Source: an uncultured Schlesneria sp. | GTDB lineage: Bacteria > Planctomycetota > Planctomycetia > Planctomycetales > Planctomycetaceae | DNA length: 37,471 nucleotides | Direction of reading: 5' to 3' | Assembly: GCA_903840265.1 (NCBI GenBank) | Contig: CAIMFH010000128.1 | Coordinates: forward strand, 1 to 37,471 | In this document: one piece after another, positions 26,240 through 34,789 of the stretch | Position numbering within the stretch: position 1 is the stretch's first letter | Layout: each line of letters opens with the position of its first letter | Program-made: the position numbers and the translations under genes | The notes under the pieces: generated by a model | What the model saw: the letters and a program-made list of their open reading frames with translations, nothing else | Told to the model about the DNA's origin: nothing | Database searches by the model: none

Positions 26240-28084
26240 TTATGGCCCATATCCGGTCGGCGGGTGTTCAACGTGCGATCCGTGAATTCGTACCCCCGAA
26301 CATGTCGCCGCGAGCATTAAGGTCAGCAACAGCAGGGACGCCGAGAACATTACGACATGCGCCGTCGGCTTGAATCGCTCCCACCCTCCCGGTTGCCGTG
26401 GGACGAGGGACTCTTCGTAGTAACGGACCAGCCGGGTCCAGATCGGCGGCACGCCCGGTGTGAACGTGATGGCGATACGCTCCGACAACGCCAGCACTTC
26501 TTCAGGCTTCAACAGTTTGCGGCCGTGTTGTGCCCAGTTGTCGTTCTCATTCGATGAGTAACTGGAACTGCTGTCGCCTCTCATCGAGCTTTGATGCGAC
26601 GTACCGGTGCCTGTTCCACCGCTCGAAATCACAATGGTTCCTTCGCCCAGTCGGTTGCTGACATACTCCGCCGTGCCAAGATCATTGACGCCGAAGAAAA
26701 CTTGGCTGACGTTGCTGAGCAGTGTCTGTTCTTGGCCGTCGGGAAAGCACTTCTTGAGCTGACCGAGAGACTGGTAATAAAACTGAAGCCGGACGCCATA
26801 TCCCCGGTACTTATCCACCGCGTCATCCAGTGCCTCCATGTGGCCAAGACTCGCCGCTTCATCCAGAACGAAATGCACTCGATTGCGATTCTCTAACCCG
26901 CCGCGCACGACCGCCCGAAGAAGCGAGCCAATCCACATCCGAAGCAATGGCGACTGCGCCCGCATGTGCTCAGGCGGAAGCACCAAGTAAATTGTCGTCT
27001 TACCGCCCAGCAGATCAGCGGGGTTGAAGCTGCTAGTTTCAGTGCTCTCCAAGACGGCGAGCGTATCGAGGAAGCGCAGGAACCGGTTGGTCGTGGTCAA
27101 CGTCGAACCAAGCTCCTTGTCCTTAAAGTGGGTGAGATTGCACCCCATTCGGGACAAGATTCCTTTCCAGGCTTCGGAAGCGCACATCAGCTTGATGGCC
27201 AGTTCGAGTTTTTCTGGACTCGTCAGCAGCGTCCGTACCGTTTGCAATGACCGGTCCTCGAACTCGGCGTACTGCACGACGAGGGCGATCAGGGTCGCGA
27301 TCCATGCCTCAGCGGAGTCAGTCCAATGCGGGTCTTTTTCCTGTCCGGTACGAATCACCAACGCCTCGCCCAAATCGCGACAATCATCAATCGCCGTAGG
27401 CGACTCCCGATCAATGAACTCAACGGGATTGAACGTATCGGGAATCTGCGAAACCATACGGAATGGATCGAGTACGACGATGCGGTGCCCGAACTCCCGC
27501 CGCCGATGCTCCGAAGTCAGCCGGAAGTTTTCGCCTTTGAAATCCACGACCACGGCAGATTCGTCGGTCGTCAGAAGGAAGGGGATGACACACGACACGC
27601 CTTTGCCCACACCCGTCGGCGCGAACACCGCCGTATGCACGGCTTTCGGCATCCTGACCAGTGCGGGGTTCAACTTCGCTTTTTCCCCAAAGCGGATTGA
27701 CGCCAGGAATTGTTCGCACGCCTGTTTCGACGGCACCGTGAAGTCGAACAGTTCTCTCGTCGCCTTTCGCAAGGGCGGTTTCCCGTCGTCCATCACGCGA
27801 CCAAGGATCGGCCCGCTGCTCGCACCGAGCATTCCTTCCCCTCGCAAGTCATTGGCATCTGCCCAGCGTGCCGTACCGAAAGCGCTGAACGTTTCGCTTC
27901 GACGCCGGGTTATGGCCGCGAGCACGAGAATGATGATCCCGATGATGACCAACCCGCCGAGGTCGAGAATCGCAGACGCCACCGCATAGCCGAATGCCGA
28001 CACGCTGGCGATCAGCATGACGCGGCAGATCGCATATACCGGCAGGTTGATCTTGTTCATGATGTTGCGTGCGTTAATCGTCAT
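26240..28084 (-). CDS. Type IV coupling protein (VirD4/TraG family)
   Basis: An inner-membrane ATPase that brings the relaxase-DNA complex to the secretion channel during conjugation. The 614-aa protein has two N-terminal helices (YAICRVMLIASVSAFGYAVASAIL and LGGLVIIGIIILVLAAI), Walker A APTGVGKG (about 155-163), Walker B VHFVLDEAASLGH, and DDAVDKYRGYGVRLQFYYQSLGQLKKCFP with FFGVNDLGTAEYVSNRLG, all typical of the TraG/VirD4 ATPase. KLLKPEEVLAL near the end is also a family mark. Unusually, a further hydrophobic segment (VVMFSASLLLLTLMLAATCSG) lies at the extreme C-terminus. AAGGGAG is about seven bases before the ATG. No VirB genes are seen beside it. Confidence 0.93.
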   Translation of the reverse strand: MTINARNIMNKINLPVYAICRVMLIASVSAFGYAVASAILDLGGLVIIGIIILVLAAITRRRSETFSAFGTARWADANDLRGEGMLGASSGPILGRVMDDGKPPLRKATRELFDFTVPSKQACEQFLASIRFGEKAKLNPALVRMPKAVHTAVFAPTGVGKGVSCVIPFLLTTDESAVVVDFKGENFRLTSEHRRREFGHRIVVLDPFRMVSQIPDTFNPVEFIDRESPTAIDDCRDLGEALVIRTGQEKDPHWTDSAEAWIATLIALVVQYAEFEDRSLQTVRTLLTSPEKLELAIKLMCASEAWKGILSRMGCNLTHFKDKELGSTLTTTNRFLRFLDTLAVLESTETSSFNPADLLGGKTTIYLVLPPEHMRAQSPLLRMWIGSLLRAVVRGGLENRNRVHFVLDEAASLGHMEALDDAVDKYRGYGVRLQFYYQSLGQLKKCFPDGQEQTLLSNVSQVFFGVNDLGTAEYVSNRLGEGTIVISSGGTGTGTSHQSSMRGDSSSSYSSNENDNWAQHGRKLLKPEEVLALSERIAITFTPGVPPIWTRLVRYYEESLVPRQPGGWERFKPTAHVVMFSASLLLLTLMLAATCSGVRIHGSHVEHPPTGYGP

Positions 28085-28124
28085 TGGGTATCTCCCTTGG
28101 CATCATTGCTGTGAGTACGCGGTT

Positions 28125-28415
28125 CTAGTTGCCTTCTTCTTTGGGCTTTTTCATCGCCATCCGTGCCGCCGCAATGCCGGTCACCAAGGCCCCGAGATCG
28201 TCGATCAGACCAAACGGGCCGAGCAGAGCTTCAGGGACGATGTCGATGGGCGAGATGCAGTAGATGCCGCAGAAGATCGCGACGCACCAACCGATGATCG
28301 GCATCAGAAAGTCCCGCAGCCTGCTCTGTGGCAGCGAGAGCAATACCGCGAATGTCGCCGCCAGAATCGTGCCGCACACAAACATCAACTGGATGATTCC
28401 AAATAGGCTTTGCAT
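28125..28415 (-). CDS. YkvA-like (DUF1232) small membrane protein
   Basis: A 96-aa protein with two hydrophobic stretches (LFGIIQLMFVCGTILAATFAVLLSL and FLMPIIGWCVAIFCGIY) followed by the DUF1232 core ISPIDIVPEALLGPFGLIDDLGALVTGIAAARMAMKK. The SPID-x-(V/I)-P ... DD pattern is the mark of the family. Function of DUF1232 proteins is unknown. It precedes the coupling protein gene by 40 bases and has AAGGA about nine bases upstream of its start. Finding a DUF1232 protein within a transfer operon is mildly unusual. Confidence 0.78.
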   Translation of the reverse strand: MQSLFGIIQLMFVCGTILAATFAVLLSLPQSRLRDFLMPIIGWCVAIFCGIYCISPIDIVPEALLGPFGLIDDLGALVTGIAAARMAMKKPKEEGN

Positions 28416-28507
28416 GATGGCTGTCCTTCATTCTGGGGTCAGTGATATCGACGGCCCGGAACACGCACCGGGCCATCATCAGTACAGTTGTCAACCGCAA
28501 GCCAAAC

Positions 28508-28530
28508 TCCGCCCGCATGACGCGGGCGGA
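28508..28530. repeat. Perfect 9-bp inverted repeat
   Basis: TCCGCCCGC (28508-28516) and GCGGGCGGA (28522-28530) pair perfectly around ATGAC. It lies between the possible 23-aa peptide gene and the YkvA-like gene. It may end or attenuate transcription, but there is no T-run. Confidence 0.5.
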
Positions 28531-28566
28531 GACGGCCTGCTTCGCCCTCAACGACATCGGGGCGGT

Positions 28567-28638
28567 TTACTTCTTGTTGATGTTCTTCCAGAACAAAAAG
28601 CACAGGAGTTCAGACAACAGAAGCGTAAAGAGGTCCAT
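28567..28638 (-). CDS. Possible 23-aa hydrophobic peptide
   Basis: An open frame of 23 codons (start 28636-28638, stop TAA 28567-28569) encodes a peptide that begins MDLFTLLLSELLCFLFW and ends NINKK. GGAG lies about seven bases before the ATG. The product would be a single membrane-spanning helix with a basic tail. It is too short for homology judgement. Position between parB-like and YkvA-like genes, in the operon's direction, and a good ribosome binding site support it; no other gene fills this 340-bp gap. Confidence 0.4.
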   Translation of the reverse strand: MDLFTLLLSELLCFLFWKNINKK

Positions 28639-28754
28639 AGAAGTCTCCGTTCTTGAAAGAGTGTTAGAGTTAGACCGCGACGACCAAGTCGCGGATCTGC
28701 TCGGACTTTCGACCGCCTACCCTGCGGTCGCGGGAAGCGTTGTTATCGAGCCGC

Positions 28755-29573
28755 TTACTCGTTTTTCTTCTTGCTCTTGGCTGCCATCAACGATTGAAAC
28801 GACTTAATGTCGCCGCCGTTGTCGCGGGTCTTTTTCGCTTCCTTCTGGGCCTCGCCGAGCGATTCGATGAATTCATCGAGCGACAGTTCCGCACCACTGG
28901 CCACGATGCTCACGCCTGAAGTAGGCAAGGTGCATTTGATGCGTGTCAGCTTGACTGCTGGCTCGTTTCCACGGCGAACGCCCTTGCTGGCTTGCGCGAG
29001 TTGATCCCGGTTGCCAATCTTTCCCGATAGGCGGTCCGCGAGCAGTTCCAGTTGCTTTTCTTCGGGACAGGTTGAGATGGCGTTCCACTCCGTGACCCCG
29101 AGCAATCCCGATGCTGCCGCATCCCTCACCGCAGAGGCGCATCGCCCGAGTGAGAGAATCCTGCTCATCATGGCGGGCTTCCGCCCGATGCGTTCGCCCA
29201 GTTGTTCGGCGGTGGCACCGGGGTTCCGCTCCAACCATTGGCTGGCCCCCAGGTATTCCTCATGGGCATTCAAGCCTCGCGTATGAATCGCGGAGGCCAT
29301 CATGATTTCGAGCTTCGCGCTCTCATCCAACGACTCGTCGGTAATGCAGACGGGAACGTCGGTGTCCGGCCCCGCCTCAAGCAGCACTCCCGCAAGGCGG
29401 CGATTGCCATCGACGACCTCGAAGTCATCGCGGCAAATGATCGGATGGATGGGACGCTGGAGGAATGAACGGCCGAGTTGACGCAACTCTTCTTCCGTTC
29501 CCACGCCTTCACGAATGTGGTTGATCGTTTTCTTCAGCTTGCCCGCCTTCATCGTGCTATATTTCCGTGCCAT
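28755..29573 (-). CDS. ParB/RepB/Spo0J-type DNA-binding protein
   Basis: A 272-aa protein with an N-terminal ParB-like nuclease/CTPase domain: RPIHPIICRDDFEVVDGNRRLAGVLL contains the GNRR box of the family. A helix-turn-helix follows (GASQWLERNPGATAEQLGERIGRKPAMMSRILSLGRC), then a basic, helical C-terminus ending AAKSKKKNE. The start at 29573 (MARKYSTMKAGKLKK) is preferred, with GGAAC upstream; starts at 29588 and 29624 are possible. No ParA ATPase is adjacent. It may stabilise the excised circular form or regulate the transfer genes; both roles are known for ParB-like proteins on mobile elements. Confidence 0.85.
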   Translation of the reverse strand: MARKYSTMKAGKLKKTINHIREGVGTEEELRQLGRSFLQRPIHPIICRDDFEVVDGNRRLAGVLLEAGPDTDVPVCITDESLDESAKLEIMMASAIHTRGLNAHEEYLGASQWLERNPGATAEQLGERIGRKPAMMSRILSLGRCASAVRDAAASGLLGVTEWNAISTCPEEKQLELLADRLSGKIGNRDQLAQASKGVRRGNEPAVKLTRIKCTLPTSGVSIVASGAELSLDEFIESLGEAQKEAKKTRDNGGDIKSFQSLMAAKSKKKNE

Positions 29574-29732
29574 GATCGTGCGTTCCATTAGGAGTGCTGA
29601 GGGTGATGTTTGGGGTCTGTCCAAAAGCGGTTAGCGTGCATCGCTACGTTGCCCATGAACGACGTTCATGAACTCAGGCCGCAGCAGACCGGAGCGCTCA
29701 GGGAGCGCCCCGGCCAGGCAGGTCGCTACGGT

Positions 29733-29942
29733 TTAGAAATGCTTCTTCACCAGGTCATGCACCCGGCGAAGCTGGTCTGAGGTAAGCTCATCAAGACCAC
29801 AGCTATAAAGACGCTGTGCGTATTGAAGGGCAATCTGATCGGCCTTGGCGCGATCAGACTCAGATAGGGAGTGATACCAATAGAGGCTGTAACCCCCGAC
29901 GGCCGTGAGCACGGCCGACAGCAGACCGAAGACAGGAATCAT
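29733..29942 (-). CDS. Small membrane protein, 69 aa
   Basis: A short protein with one N-terminal membrane helix (MIPVFGLLSAVLTAVGGYSLYWY) and a helical cytoplasmic tail (DRAKADQIALQYAQRLYSCGLDELTSDQLRRVHDLVKKHF). GGGAG lies about seven bases before the ATG. No family is recognised. It is upstream of the parB-like gene on the same strand and is probably the first gene of that group, behind the hairpin-rich region. Confidence 0.62.
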   Translation of the reverse strand: MIPVFGLLSAVLTAVGGYSLYWYHSLSESDRAKADQIALQYAQRLYSCGLDELTSDQLRRVHDLVKKHF

Positions 29943-30520
29943 TTCATCGCTCCCACGCTTTGCGGAACAACCGGTCCCGCAGTCGGTGACCAGTTCTTCT
30001 GGTCAGGTGTCGTTTGGCTTTATTGCCTTGCGACAGGACCAGGGAGCGCGACTCGAATAAACAATTCTCATGCCAAAGAAGTTTTGGGGCAGCACACGCG
30101 GCAAGCAGAGTGCGCGCACGACTCTTTCAGTCGAGTTGTCGAATTGAAATAGTCCGCCCGAGAAGTGGGCTAATCGCCTAAATGCTGAGGGCGAAGCCGG
30201 TTGGCGAAAAGAAAATGTCGCCGGGAGAGAGTTTTTCGGGGCTGCCGAAGTTCTTCACGATAGCCCCTCTGAGATACGTGCAAAACTTGAAGGTGCGGGT
30301 GTAGTCTGTTTTTTACAGACCTGGAAATCGCAAAAAGAGGATTTCCGTCGCCTTCAATTTCGCCGGGCGGCTTATGTGAACGCCCACCTTCAACTCGCAG
30401 AATTCTACCTTCGGAATTATTTCCGTCCAGTGCATTTACTCGAATGGCCAGTTCCAGAAATGTGTCAGATTGCCAGCGTATGATGACGGACGCCAACAGC
30501 CCGGCGATCAAGCGTGTAGG
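29943..30520. other. Gene-free region with a row of hairpins
   Basis: No convincing gene is seen; a 113-codon minus-strand frame here has no recognisable features. The region holds many perfect inverted repeats: TGACCAG/CTGGTCA (29987-30005), GGGGCT/AGCCCC (30238-30267, with GAAG/CTTC inside), GTCTGT/ACAGAC with a T5 loop (30304-30320), GGAAATC/GATTTCC (30323-30346) and GGGCG/CGCCC (30365-30385). In addition TTGAAGGTG (30287-30295) can pair with CACCTTCAA (30385-30393), enclosing two of these. It probably contains the promoter of the genes to its left and may encode a structured RNA or an origin. Confidence 0.5.
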
Positions 30521-31036
30521 TCAAGTTACAAACGCCGGAGCATTTTTGCCGAGCCACTCCTTGAGGGCGGCGTGCGACTCGAACTCGGCGACCTCGATCC
30601 TGTCGATGGTCGGTCCAGACTCCCCAACCCGCTTGATATCCTCCTCGGACATTTCTCCGATCCAAAGCACCCGATGGCGTTGCAGACCACCGCGAATGAG
30701 GTCGATGGCACCTTCATTCAGGGGTTGGTCGAGGTTGCTTCCCCGGATCAGCACGAGGTACACCAAGTCGCCGGAGAACTTGAGCAAGAGACCCTCGGAC
30801 GGATTGTGCTTCCAAGTTCCCAGCCAGCCATACGGGAACCACATGCTGTTGCCGTCGCGGAAACGAAACTCAATAGCCGCAGCCTGCTCGCGGATGCCCC
30901 GCAGATAGCCGAACGCCGCACACGACGCTTCGGCTCCCTCAGCCTCCGAGTCTTTATTGACCGAGTACGTGGTGGGGCGATCCCGATCCAGGATGCTCCG
31001 CAAACGTCCTTGATGAGTCGGCTTGTCATCGGCCAT
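30521..31036 (-). CDS. Hypothetical 171-aa protein after the relaxase
   Basis: A soluble protein of no recognised family. It has an acidic middle part with alternating strands and helices (AAIEFRFRDGNSMWFPYGWLG, LLLKFSGDLVYLVLIRG, LNEGAIDLIRGGLQRHRVLWIGEM) and a short helical end. Its start overlaps the relaxase stop by 11 bases and GGGAG lies about seven bases before the ATG, inside the relaxase gene, so the two are co-translated. A role linked to DNA transfer is inferred from this coupling only. Confidence 0.75.
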   Translation of the reverse strand: MADDKPTHQGRLRSILDRDRPTTYSVNKDSEAEGAEASCAAFGYLRGIREQAAAIEFRFRDGNSMWFPYGWLGTWKHNPSEGLLLKFSGDLVYLVLIRGSNLDQPLNEGAIDLIRGGLQRHRVLWIGEMSEEDIKRVGESGPTIDRIEVAEFESHAALKEWLGKNAPAFVT

Positions 31037-33722
31037 TGTCGATCTCCCGTTGTGTCGCCACGTCTCTGGCGATATTCACCTGTTGCGTCTCGTTCCGTCC
31101 CGCAAATCCGCCGAAACCAAGGGCGAATGCCCAGTGTTTCCTAAAGCGATCCTTCAAGGTCGGTTCGTGTGGCGTTGCTTCAGACACATCCGTGGCGGAC
31201 AGAGGATCGTCCGGTCGGCTGACCGCTTTGAGCATCGCGGCCCTGTCGTCCGTGAATAGCAGGGCTTGTTCCCTGCCACGGGTCACGGCCACATAGGCCG
31301 TCCGCTGGTAAGTCGCGGGGAACGACTCGCTCGACACGCCTATGAAAACCTTGTCCACCGTCGCCCCTTGGCTGGCGTGACTGGTGACGACGTATCCGTG
31401 AGTCAAATGGCCGAAGTCGCGGTCGATGACCCAGCCGCGATCGACGATGATGTCGCCGCGTTTCGTGAAGCCCTGAACGGTGAGAGTTGTGCCGTTGTTG
31501 AGCCGGTGCGCACCGTCTTTCGTCTTGCCACCCGCCGTGACCCGCACACGGTCTCCAACTGCCAGAGTGATCTGCGTGGGCCGGTACACCTCGAATTGCT
31601 TGGCAGCTTTCGTCGGCGGATCGACTTCGTCCCGCACGACCAGGCGCGATCCCTTCTTGTACCCAGGTGCGTTTTGGTGGAACTGAACCAGATCCCCGAC
31701 TTGATATTCCGTGGCGTCGGTCTTTTGTGCGTCCGTCAAGTGGGCTGCAACCCACCCACTGACAAGGCGATCTTCGCCAAGCTTGCCCTGAGCCTTCAGC
31801 CCTTCACGGATTGCCAGCGTGATCCGGTTTGCTTCGACGTGCGTCGGCGACACCACGAGGGCCGACTTCGTTTTTCCGTCCTTCTTCGTTTCAGCGGAGG
31901 TGGCCAGATAGGCGTTGGCCAATTGCTGATAACGGTCCGCATCGGAGACCTGTTTGATCCAACCGAGCTTGTCGAGTTCCTGGAATCCCTCCTCAGTCCG
32001 TCCTTCGCTCAGCGCCTTCGCCGCCTGCTTGTAGTCGCCCTGTTGGCGGAAGATGTCCGTCACTTCGGCCACTTGAAGTCCCGCCTTCTCCTCCAAGAGC
32101 TTGAGCGGTTCACCCGCCGTCACGCTGCGGTGTTGACGGCGATCACCCACGAGGATCACACGGGCATCGACCGCATTCGCCACGTCAAACACCTTGAGCA
32201 TGTCCCTCGTGCCGAGTTGGCTGGCCTCGTCAATCAGCAGGACGCCGCCTCGGGCCGATTGCTGCATTTCCTGATTCGTCAGGAACATGGCCACCGTATC
32301 CGCCTTGGCAAAGCCAGCTTCATTCCGCAGCACTCCCCGGCTGGCATCGGCGGACTGTGCCAGGGCGACCACCGGCCGACCCACTTCAGCCAGGGCTTCG
32401 CCGATCTCTTGCTCCAGTGTCGTTTTCCCCGTTCCGGCGACACCACGGATCACCATCACGCGATCACGGGAACCGAGAACGTGCCGGACTGCCGACTTTT
32501 GTTCTGCGTTGAACCAAACGCGGGAGCAGGGCCGGTTCGGATCACCGAGAGGCCGGTAGCGTCCACGCCCCTGACGGGCGAAGTCGATCAGGCGGGATTC
32601 GAGAGTCAACATCTCCTTGGTCGTGGCCAGCGTGCGACCGGCGACGGTGCTGCGAATAAGTGGCCGCGTCTGAACCTCCCGCGTGACGCCCTCGACAGTC
32701 ACCGCTCCGATCCCGCGCTTGAGAGCTTCGGTGACGAGCTTGCGTTCGGGCACAACTGCGTCGCGCACGAAGCTGTGCTCGATGGCATGATCGACGGCAC
32801 CAACTTCACCACGCCCCTTCCTGCCGAATGGAAGCTCGCGCCGGTGGACCGTCGCCATGACGGCTTGTTCCTGGTCGCTCAGTCGTGTGTTCCATTGTTT
32901 GCGTAAGCTGTCCCAGCTCAGCGCCGAGCCTTTCCTCTCGCGGGTTTCAGCCCCGAGTTCGGCTTTGCGGTTCGGATCAGTAATGCCCTTTTCCTGTGCC
33001 ACTTTTTCGATGAGGGCGGTCCGCCGCGAAAATCGCTTCAAGACATTGGCTGGCATTCCGGCGATTTCAAAATCATCCCGTTTCCGCTCCACGCCGAATC
33101 CCAAGTCCTGAAGTCTGTTGGCCAGTCGCACGCGAAACGCCGCCTGGAAGTACGGCGCGTCCCGTTTGAGTTCCCGGAACTGGCCCGCTTTCCAGCGTTG
33201 CTCCTCAGCGTCGAAGGTCGTGTTGAACACGAAGCAGTGGGCGTGCAACTGCGGATCGGGGATGCCATCCACCGGCCGTGACGTGGTGTGAATGAACTCC
33301 GCCCAAACCAGATTGCCCGTGGTGCGATCCACATCCTGGCCTCCCCGGCGAACGCGGGTTTTCATCTCCGCTTCCATGTCTCGCATCGTCTCATCGACCG
33401 AACTGCGGAAGGCGTCCAAGATGTCCTGGTCACCGCTCATCGCATACAGCAGCGAGACCGACTTCGGCACCGAGAACGTGAAGTCGTATCCGACCGTCCG
33501 CTCGGATCGTGTTCGCACCGTCAGCGGTTCTCCGGTTCGGGGATCGAGATTGTCGCACAGCCGCTCGAAGGCGAATTGATCGACCGTCCCTGCGAGTCCG
33601 AGTCGCGCAGCACCTTGGCCGCCGAAGGAGCCAATCAGTTCCTGGCCTTCACGGTAATAGTCCGCCGTCGCGTAATAACGCTTGGCGTCCTTGGCACTGT
33701 TCTGTTGCGTGATGCGGATCAT
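31026..33722 (-). CDS. MobF-family relaxase-helicase (TrwC/TraI-like)
   Basis: Nicks one strand at oriT, stays bound through a tyrosine, and unwinds DNA for conjugative transfer. The 898-aa protein has an N-terminal relaxase domain with tyrosine pairs Tyr16/17 and Tyr22/23, the SVPKSVSLLYA segment, and the metal-binding histidines His145, His160 and His162 in FIHTTSRP and DPQLHAHCF. The helicase part has Walker A RGVAGTGKTT (about 426-435), Walker B LLIDEASQLG, QHRSV and the C-terminal motif VVTSHASQGATVDKVFIG with YVAVTRGREQALLFTDD. Order and spacing match TrwC. It is shorter than F TraI. The 630-bp region upstream of its start is the natural place for oriT. It shares an operon with the 171-aa gene. 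Confidence 0.95.
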   Translation of the reverse strand: MIRITQQNSAKDAKRYYATADYYREGQELIGSFGGQGAARLGLAGTVDQFAFERLCDNLDPRTGEPLTVRTRSERTVGYDFTFSVPKSVSLLYAMSGDQDILDAFRSSVDETMRDMEAEMKTRVRRGGQDVDRTTGNLVWAEFIHTTSRPVDGIPDPQLHAHCFVFNTTFDAEEQRWKAGQFRELKRDAPYFQAAFRVRLANRLQDLGFGVERKRDDFEIAGMPANVLKRFSRRTALIEKVAQEKGITDPNRKAELGAETRERKGSALSWDSLRKQWNTRLSDQEQAVMATVHRRELPFGRKGRGEVGAVDHAIEHSFVRDAVVPERKLVTEALKRGIGAVTVEGVTREVQTRPLIRSTVAGRTLATTKEMLTLESRLIDFARQGRGRYRPLGDPNRPCSRVWFNAEQKSAVRHVLGSRDRVMVIRGVAGTGKTTLEQEIGEALAEVGRPVVALAQSADASRGVLRNEAGFAKADTVAMFLTNQEMQQSARGGVLLIDEASQLGTRDMLKVFDVANAVDARVILVGDRRQHRSVTAGEPLKLLEEKAGLQVAEVTDIFRQQGDYKQAAKALSEGRTEEGFQELDKLGWIKQVSDADRYQQLANAYLATSAETKKDGKTKSALVVSPTHVEANRITLAIREGLKAQGKLGEDRLVSGWVAAHLTDAQKTDATEYQVGDLVQFHQNAPGYKKGSRLVVRDEVDPPTKAAKQFEVYRPTQITLAVGDRVRVTAGGKTKDGAHRLNNGTTLTVQGFTKRGDIIVDRGWVIDRDFGHLTHGYVVTSHASQGATVDKVFIGVSSESFPATYQRTAYVAVTRGREQALLFTDDRAAMLKAVSRPDDPLSATDVSEATPHEPTLKDRFRKHWAFALGFGGFAGRNETQQVNIARDVATQREIDNGR

Positions 33723-34352
33723 GCTTCATTTTAGGCTATCACGAAGTTGGTTAACGATTGGTTTACAAGCCTGTGAATGCTGTCCGCTGCATGGTTCTGA
33801 GCACCGCGTCATTTTCTCAATGCCACCGGAGCGCGTCCGCGATGCCACGTCAATGGCACCGAGTGACCGAGGTCTTTTTCATTTTTTGGTGACTGGTCCT
33901 CGCCATTGCTTGGCGGACACTTAGCCCGATTTCAATGTCCATTGTCCGTTCTGCTTCTCGCCATATGCGACGAGTCGGCGTCCCACAACACCCGGCTGCA
34001 TTTCCGCCTTCAGGTCAGGCGCACACTCTGATTCGTGACGAGCATCTCTGCGCCCAATCGCTTGATAGAGCACGGCTGGCCGGAGCTATCAACGACTTCG
34101 TGTTGGTCGTGCCGACAGGGCGATCTCCCACTTCTGTCCACCGAGCCCACGGCCTGTTTCCTGCCACGCTTAAAGCCGCCGCCGGGCCGGTCAAGCCGAA
34201 AATTGGTTCCCCCTGAAGGTCTCCCCCAATTTTCCGCTGGACCGGTTGGCCAAGTGCCAGGCTGAAGCCCCCGGACTGTGGCGGCTTTTATTCGCTGTGT
34301 CATCAGGCCGCGATGGTCGCGGTCGGAAACTCAAAAAGAAGGAGACGAAACC
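33723..34352. other. Divergent control region between relaxase and plus-strand operon
   Basis: No gene is supported in this 630-bp stretch. It separates the leftward relaxase from the rightward operon, so it should hold promoters for both and is the likely place of oriT. Small inverted repeats include TGCCA/TGGCA (33843-33858) and CGGACA/TGTCCG (33914-33948). The right third holds the large structure described at 34172-34324. Confidence 0.55.
34172..34324 (+). promoter_or_regulatory. Large nested inverted repeat; candidate leader/attenuator or oriT
   Basis: Outer arms AAAGCCGCC (34172-34180) and GGCGGCTTT (34280-34288) pair perfectly, with CCGGG (34182-34186) and CCCGG (34270-34274) inside. 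A 20-bp inner repeat (34187-34206 with 34226-34245) matches at 18 positions around a 19-base loop. A second hairpin, GGCCGCGA/TCGCGGTC (34306-34324), follows; one of its pairs is G-T, which is a G-U pair only if the plus strand is the RNA. The second hairpin ends 12 bases before the ribosome binding site of the first operon gene. Confidence 0.55.
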
Positions 34353-34562
34353 ATGTCTGACAGCAAGAACAACGAATCCGCATCAAAAGCACCCAGCCAC
34401 ATCGCCTATCAGGTCCGTGATCGGGAGGGGCAGAAGGGCTTCTGGACACGCATCGGCAGCGTGTGGCCGCACGCGGACGGCAAGGGCTTCAACGTGCAGC
34501 TCGAAGTGGTGCCGTTGGATGGACGCATCACTCTCCGAGTCGCCACCGAGAAGAAAGAGTAA
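34353..34562 (+). CDS. Hypothetical 69-aa protein, first gene of plus-strand operon
   Basis: A small basic protein with the segment SHIAYQVRDREGQKGFWTRIGSVWPHADGKGFNVQLEVVPLDGRITLRV, a compact beta-rich unit that I recognise as recurring in proteobacterial plasmids and integrative elements without a known function. AGAAGGAG lies about nine bases before the ATG, which favours this start over an upstream alternative. A small single-domain protein binding DNA or a partner is possible but unproven. Confidence 0.75.
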   Translation: MSDSKNNESASKAPSHIAYQVRDREGQKGFWTRIGSVWPHADGKGFNVQLEVVPLDGRITLRVATEKKE

Positions 34563-34624
34563 CGGAAGACAGATCAATCGGGCGGGCCGGAGTGCCCGCA
34601 CCCGCAACTGAAAGGAATCAGACG

Positions 34625-34786
34625 ATGCACCACAACACCGATCACCACGCCATCCACTCTCGAATGCTCCAATTGACGGAAGAACTTTCCGCTGGCTGCG
34701 ACGCCGACTTCGATGTGGCCTACGACGATCTTGACCGCGAGTTTCAGGAACTCCGCTGCCTCAATTCAGCTTTTGACGGGAGGTAG
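34625..34786 (+). CDS. Hypothetical 53-aa acidic protein
   Basis: A short His-rich start (MHHNTDHHAIH) is followed by an acidic helix (MLQLTEELSAGCDADFDVAYDDLDREFQEL). AAAGGAATC lies upstream. The stop is 3 bases before the next start, so translation is probably coupled. No family recognised. Confidence 0.6.
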   Translation: MHHNTDHHAIHSRMLQLTEELSAGCDADFDVAYDDLDREFQELRCLNSAFDGR

Positions 34787-34789
34787 GCC

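Noticed and set aside
30170-30511. 113-aa minus-strand open frame
   Set aside because: No family features, no ribosome binding site, and it covers the hairpin-rich region.
31266-32906. Long plus-strand frame of 546 codons inside the relaxase gene
   Set aside because: It is the antisense shadow of the relaxase, which has firm motifs.
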